Positions 63,979 to 64,000 of a stretch of DNA of 64,000 nucleotides are shown piece after piece. The position numbers were made by a program, and so were the translations under genes. Position 1 is the stretch's first letter. Every line of letters begins with the position of its first letter. Source of the stretch: Capronia americana (taxonomy: Eukaryota; Ascomycota; Eurotiomycetes; Chaetothyriales; Herpotrichiellaceae); the NCBI GenBank assembly GCA_016110215.1, contig JADWQD010000002.1:2356001-2420000 (forward strand). The letters are read 5' to 3'. The notes below the pieces were generated by a model, which was not told the origin of the DNA, searched no databases, and worked only from the letters and a program-made list of their open reading frames with translations.

Positions 63979-64000
63979 CTACACAAACCCTGTCCCAGCA

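Noticed and set aside
1..64000. CRISPR arrays, operons, bacterial-type promoters or ribosome binding sites
   Set aside because: The window is fungal nuclear DNA with spliced genes; no regularly spaced repeat arrays exist and such bacterial features do not apply.

Overview
This 64-kb window is nuclear DNA of a filamentous ascomycete (Pezizomycotina). The evidence is gene content (NuA4 Eaf7, Mlp1/TPR, exocyst Sec5, mitoribosomal mL61, Rrg9, Irc3, Tyw4, NAD-IDH subunit 2), very short introns (mostly 46-65 nt; GT-AG with CTAAC/CTGAC-like branch sites), compact intergenic spacing, and typical fungal metabolic genes (VAO-type oxidase, MpaB/DUF2236 oxygenase, monocarboxylate-type MFS, fungal amino-acid permease). 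A black-yeast-like Eurotiomycete (Chaetothyriales) is a guess, not something the sequence proves.

Layout. 0-12 kb: partial MLP1 (-), divergent TFIIE-beta (+), a one-pass membrane protein (-), RIB3 (-), an Hst3/Hst4-type sirtuin whose GAGIS exon was rebuilt here (-), and an Rrn5-like SANT protein (-). 13-18 kb: an atypical SDR and a vanillyl-alcohol-oxidase-like flavoenzyme side by side (+), then Eaf7 (+). 18-31 kb: SEC5 (-) divergent from IDH2 (+), an MpaB-like oxygenase (+), a gamma-tubulin complex protein (-) and IRC3 (-). 31.6-39 kb: a four-exon APC permease (+), a decayed MFS fragment, RRG9 (+) and a processive GT2 glycosyltransferase (-). 39-45 kb: gene-poor DNA, mL61 with a probable 3-nt microexon (+), and a zinc-knuckle-like protein (+). 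45.5-54 kb: three minus-strand genes that appear to carry the Copia/TNT1-94-type beta-barrel domain, surrounding TYW4, which was rebuilt from four exons. 54-60 kb: a bZIP-like regulator, an HMG-CoA lyase and an MFS transporter (all -). 60-64 kb: a small four-exon unknown gene (-), a 490-aa unknown protein (+), a 25-codon membrane peptide (+) and the last exon of a gene entering from the right (-).

Most genes are unrelated housekeeping genes. The most interesting points are the local set of probably domesticated retrotransposon-type beta-barrel genes, the 3-nt microexon in mL61, a stop-free 48-nt intron in the GT2 gene, and the small 60-kb gene whose coding-like sequence continues in frame past its stop. 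Exon structures were deduced by eye from splice signals, reading frame and family resemblance; no alignment or search was run.
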